The position numbers and the translations under genes are program-made. Under the pieces are notes generated by a model. It ran no database searches. It had not been told where the DNA came from and saw only the letters and a list, made by a program, of their open reading frames with translations. A stretch of DNA of 64,000 nucleotides, taken from positions 1-64,000 of the forward strand of contig NZ_WMCD01000015.1 of assembly GCF_010994275.1 (NCBI RefSeq), read 5' to 3'. Shown piece by piece: positions 63,256-64,000 of the stretch (positions within the stretch are counted from its first letter, which is position 1; the number at the start of each line of letters is the position of its first letter). Source of the stretch: Cyclobacterium jeungdonense. GTDB taxonomy: Bacteria > Bacteroidota > Bacteroidia > Cytophagales > Cyclobacteriaceae.

Positions 63256-63804
63256 ATGCAAAAAAGACTCGTTCTTGACCAAACCCAGCTATCCATTACC
63301 ATCAGTAGGTTTTGTCATCAATTGATAGAAAACCATGATGATTTTGAAAACACAGTGCTTCTGGGGCTTCAGCCGAGGGGAGCATTAGTGTTGGACAGAA
63401 TCATACAGCGCATGCAGGAAATCCAACAGGTATCTCTGAAATTTGGTTACCTGGACGCGACTTTTCACAGGGATGACTTCAGGAGAAGGGATCTTCCATT
63501 GAAAGCTAACGAGACGAAGATCGATTTTTTAATAGAGAATAAGAAAGTAATCTTGGTAGACGATGTACTCTACAAGGGAAGATCCGTCAGAGCAGCCATG
63601 GACGCCATGATTGCCTTTGGGCGACCTCAGAAAGTAGAATTGATGGTTTTGATTGACAGGAAATATACACGGGATTTTCCCATTAAGCCCGATTATTATG
63701 GAAGGCAGGTAAATACACTTGAAAGCCAATATGTGAGTGTCGAGTGGCAGTCTCAGGGGTATCCTGAAGATGCCATTTGGATCACTGAAAAGGAACAAAA
63801 ATAG
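63256..63804 (+). CDS. pyrR: PyrR-type regulator / uracil phosphoribosyltransferase
   Basis: PyrR proteins convert uracil plus PRPP to UMP and in Firmicutes bind pyr mRNA. The 182-residue protein has the PRTase fold with GLQPRGALVLDRI, TFHRDDFRRRD and the PRPP loop VILVDDVLYKGRSVRAAMDA, followed by LIDRKYTRDFPIKPDYYG. The start at 63256 matches the family N-terminus (MQKRLVLDQTQL). pyrB begins 4 bases after its stop. Confidence 0.93.
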   Translation: MQKRLVLDQTQLSITISRFCHQLIENHDDFENTVLLGLQPRGALVLDRIIQRMQEIQQVSLKFGYLDATFHRDDFRRRDLPLKANETKIDFLIENKKVILVDDVLYKGRSVRAAMDAMIAFGRPQKVELMVLIDRKYTRDFPIKPDYYGRQVNTLESQYVSVEWQSQGYPEDAIWITEKEQK

Positions 63805-63808
63805 CCCT

Positions 63809-64000
63809 ATGCAGCAGCTCAGTACCAGACATTTACTAGGGATTAAAAATCTCAGCGAGGAGGATATTCAGTTGATTTTTGAAACGGCAGATAGTTTTAA
63901 AGAAGTGTTGAACCGACCTATCAAAAAAGTACCCTCACTTCGGGACATCACTATCGCCAATGTTTTTTTTGAAAATTCTACGCGTACAAAGCTATCTTTT
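63809..64000 (+). CDS. pyrB: Aspartate carbamoyltransferase PyrB, 3' truncated by window end
   Basis: Only the first 64 codons are present: MQQLSTRHLLGIKNLSEED, SFKEVLNRPIKK and the carbamoyl-phosphate-binding loop FFENSTRTKLSF. PyrB joins carbamoyl phosphate to aspartate, the first committed pyrimidine step. It follows pyrR after 4 bases, and carB in the same window supplies its substrate. Confidence 0.95.
   Translation, partial: MQQLSTRHLLGIKNLSEEDIQLIFETADSFKEVLNRPIKKVPSLRDITIANVFFENSTRTKLSF

Noticed and set aside
1..64000. tRNA or rRNA genes and riboswitches
   Set aside because: I looked in the gaps over 100 bases and saw no cloverleaf, rRNA-like or TPP/other riboswitch core; a covariance-model search would settle it.

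Overview
The window looks like chromosomal DNA of a Bacteroidota bacterium, most likely order Cytophagales (a Cyclobacteriaceae-like genome). The signs are a SusC/SusD pair, a PorT-type outer-membrane barrel, the gliding lipoprotein GldH beside a RicT/PSP1 protein, DUF4834 and DUF4202 proteins, an NqrF subunit, an AccD without its zinc ribbon, near-absence of Shine-Dalgarno sequences and several matches to the Bacteroidota -7 promoter box TAnnTTTG. Genus cannot be fixed from the sequence alone. I saw no rRNA, tRNA or CRISPR array.

Layout. 1-2300: repeat debris, a secreted DUF1080 protein and a PAP2-like membrane protein. 2472-5197: histidine operon end hisH-hisA-hisF-hisIE, followed by a gamma-glutamylcyclotransferase-like gene, an SRPBCC protein and a secreted fasciclin protein. 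6983-8829: gcvT-comB. 9023-13486: susC-susD. 13776-18097: response regulator, sensor kinase and TonB-dependent receptor in one operon. 18247-21761: an IscA-like protein, thiL, a small conserved protein and rlmD.

21838-28934 is an AT-rich accessory island between the divergent genes rlmD and an SDR oxidoreductase. Both edges carry the same IS4-like 3' end in the same orientation. Inside are a 6-bladed beta-propeller lipoprotein, a thioredoxin-like lipoprotein without its CxxC, a convergent seven-cysteine secreted peptide, a wrecked IS1595-like transposase, a stand-alone LytTR regulator and a GH57-like gene cut by one in-frame stop. This is the part of the window most likely to hold something undescribed.

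28948-40282: SDR plus a giant UPF1-like SF1 helicase, gldH-ricT, purD, recQ, and kdsD. 40285-44593: mannose-1-phosphate guanylyltransferase, an amino-sugar recycling operon (cytochrome b5-like, GlcNAc kinase, murQ) and a ureohydrolase-fold protein lacking most metal ligands. 44680-50667: nqrF, accD, MscS channel, cstA, PorT-like barrel. 50883-54073: metzincin-like lipoprotein, outer-membrane barrel and two small membrane or secreted proteins. 54262-57941: carB and a DUF4202 gene. 58184-61293: a Tat-type sugar isomerase-like protein, a small membrane protein and polX. 61616-64000: a large secreted protein of unknown function, then pyrR and the start of pyrB, which runs off the window. carB, pyrR and pyrB are all pyrimidine genes.

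A dispersed REP-like repeat (ends GAAATCGAGCATG and CATGCGAGATTC) occurs five times, always between genes, twice in tandem.
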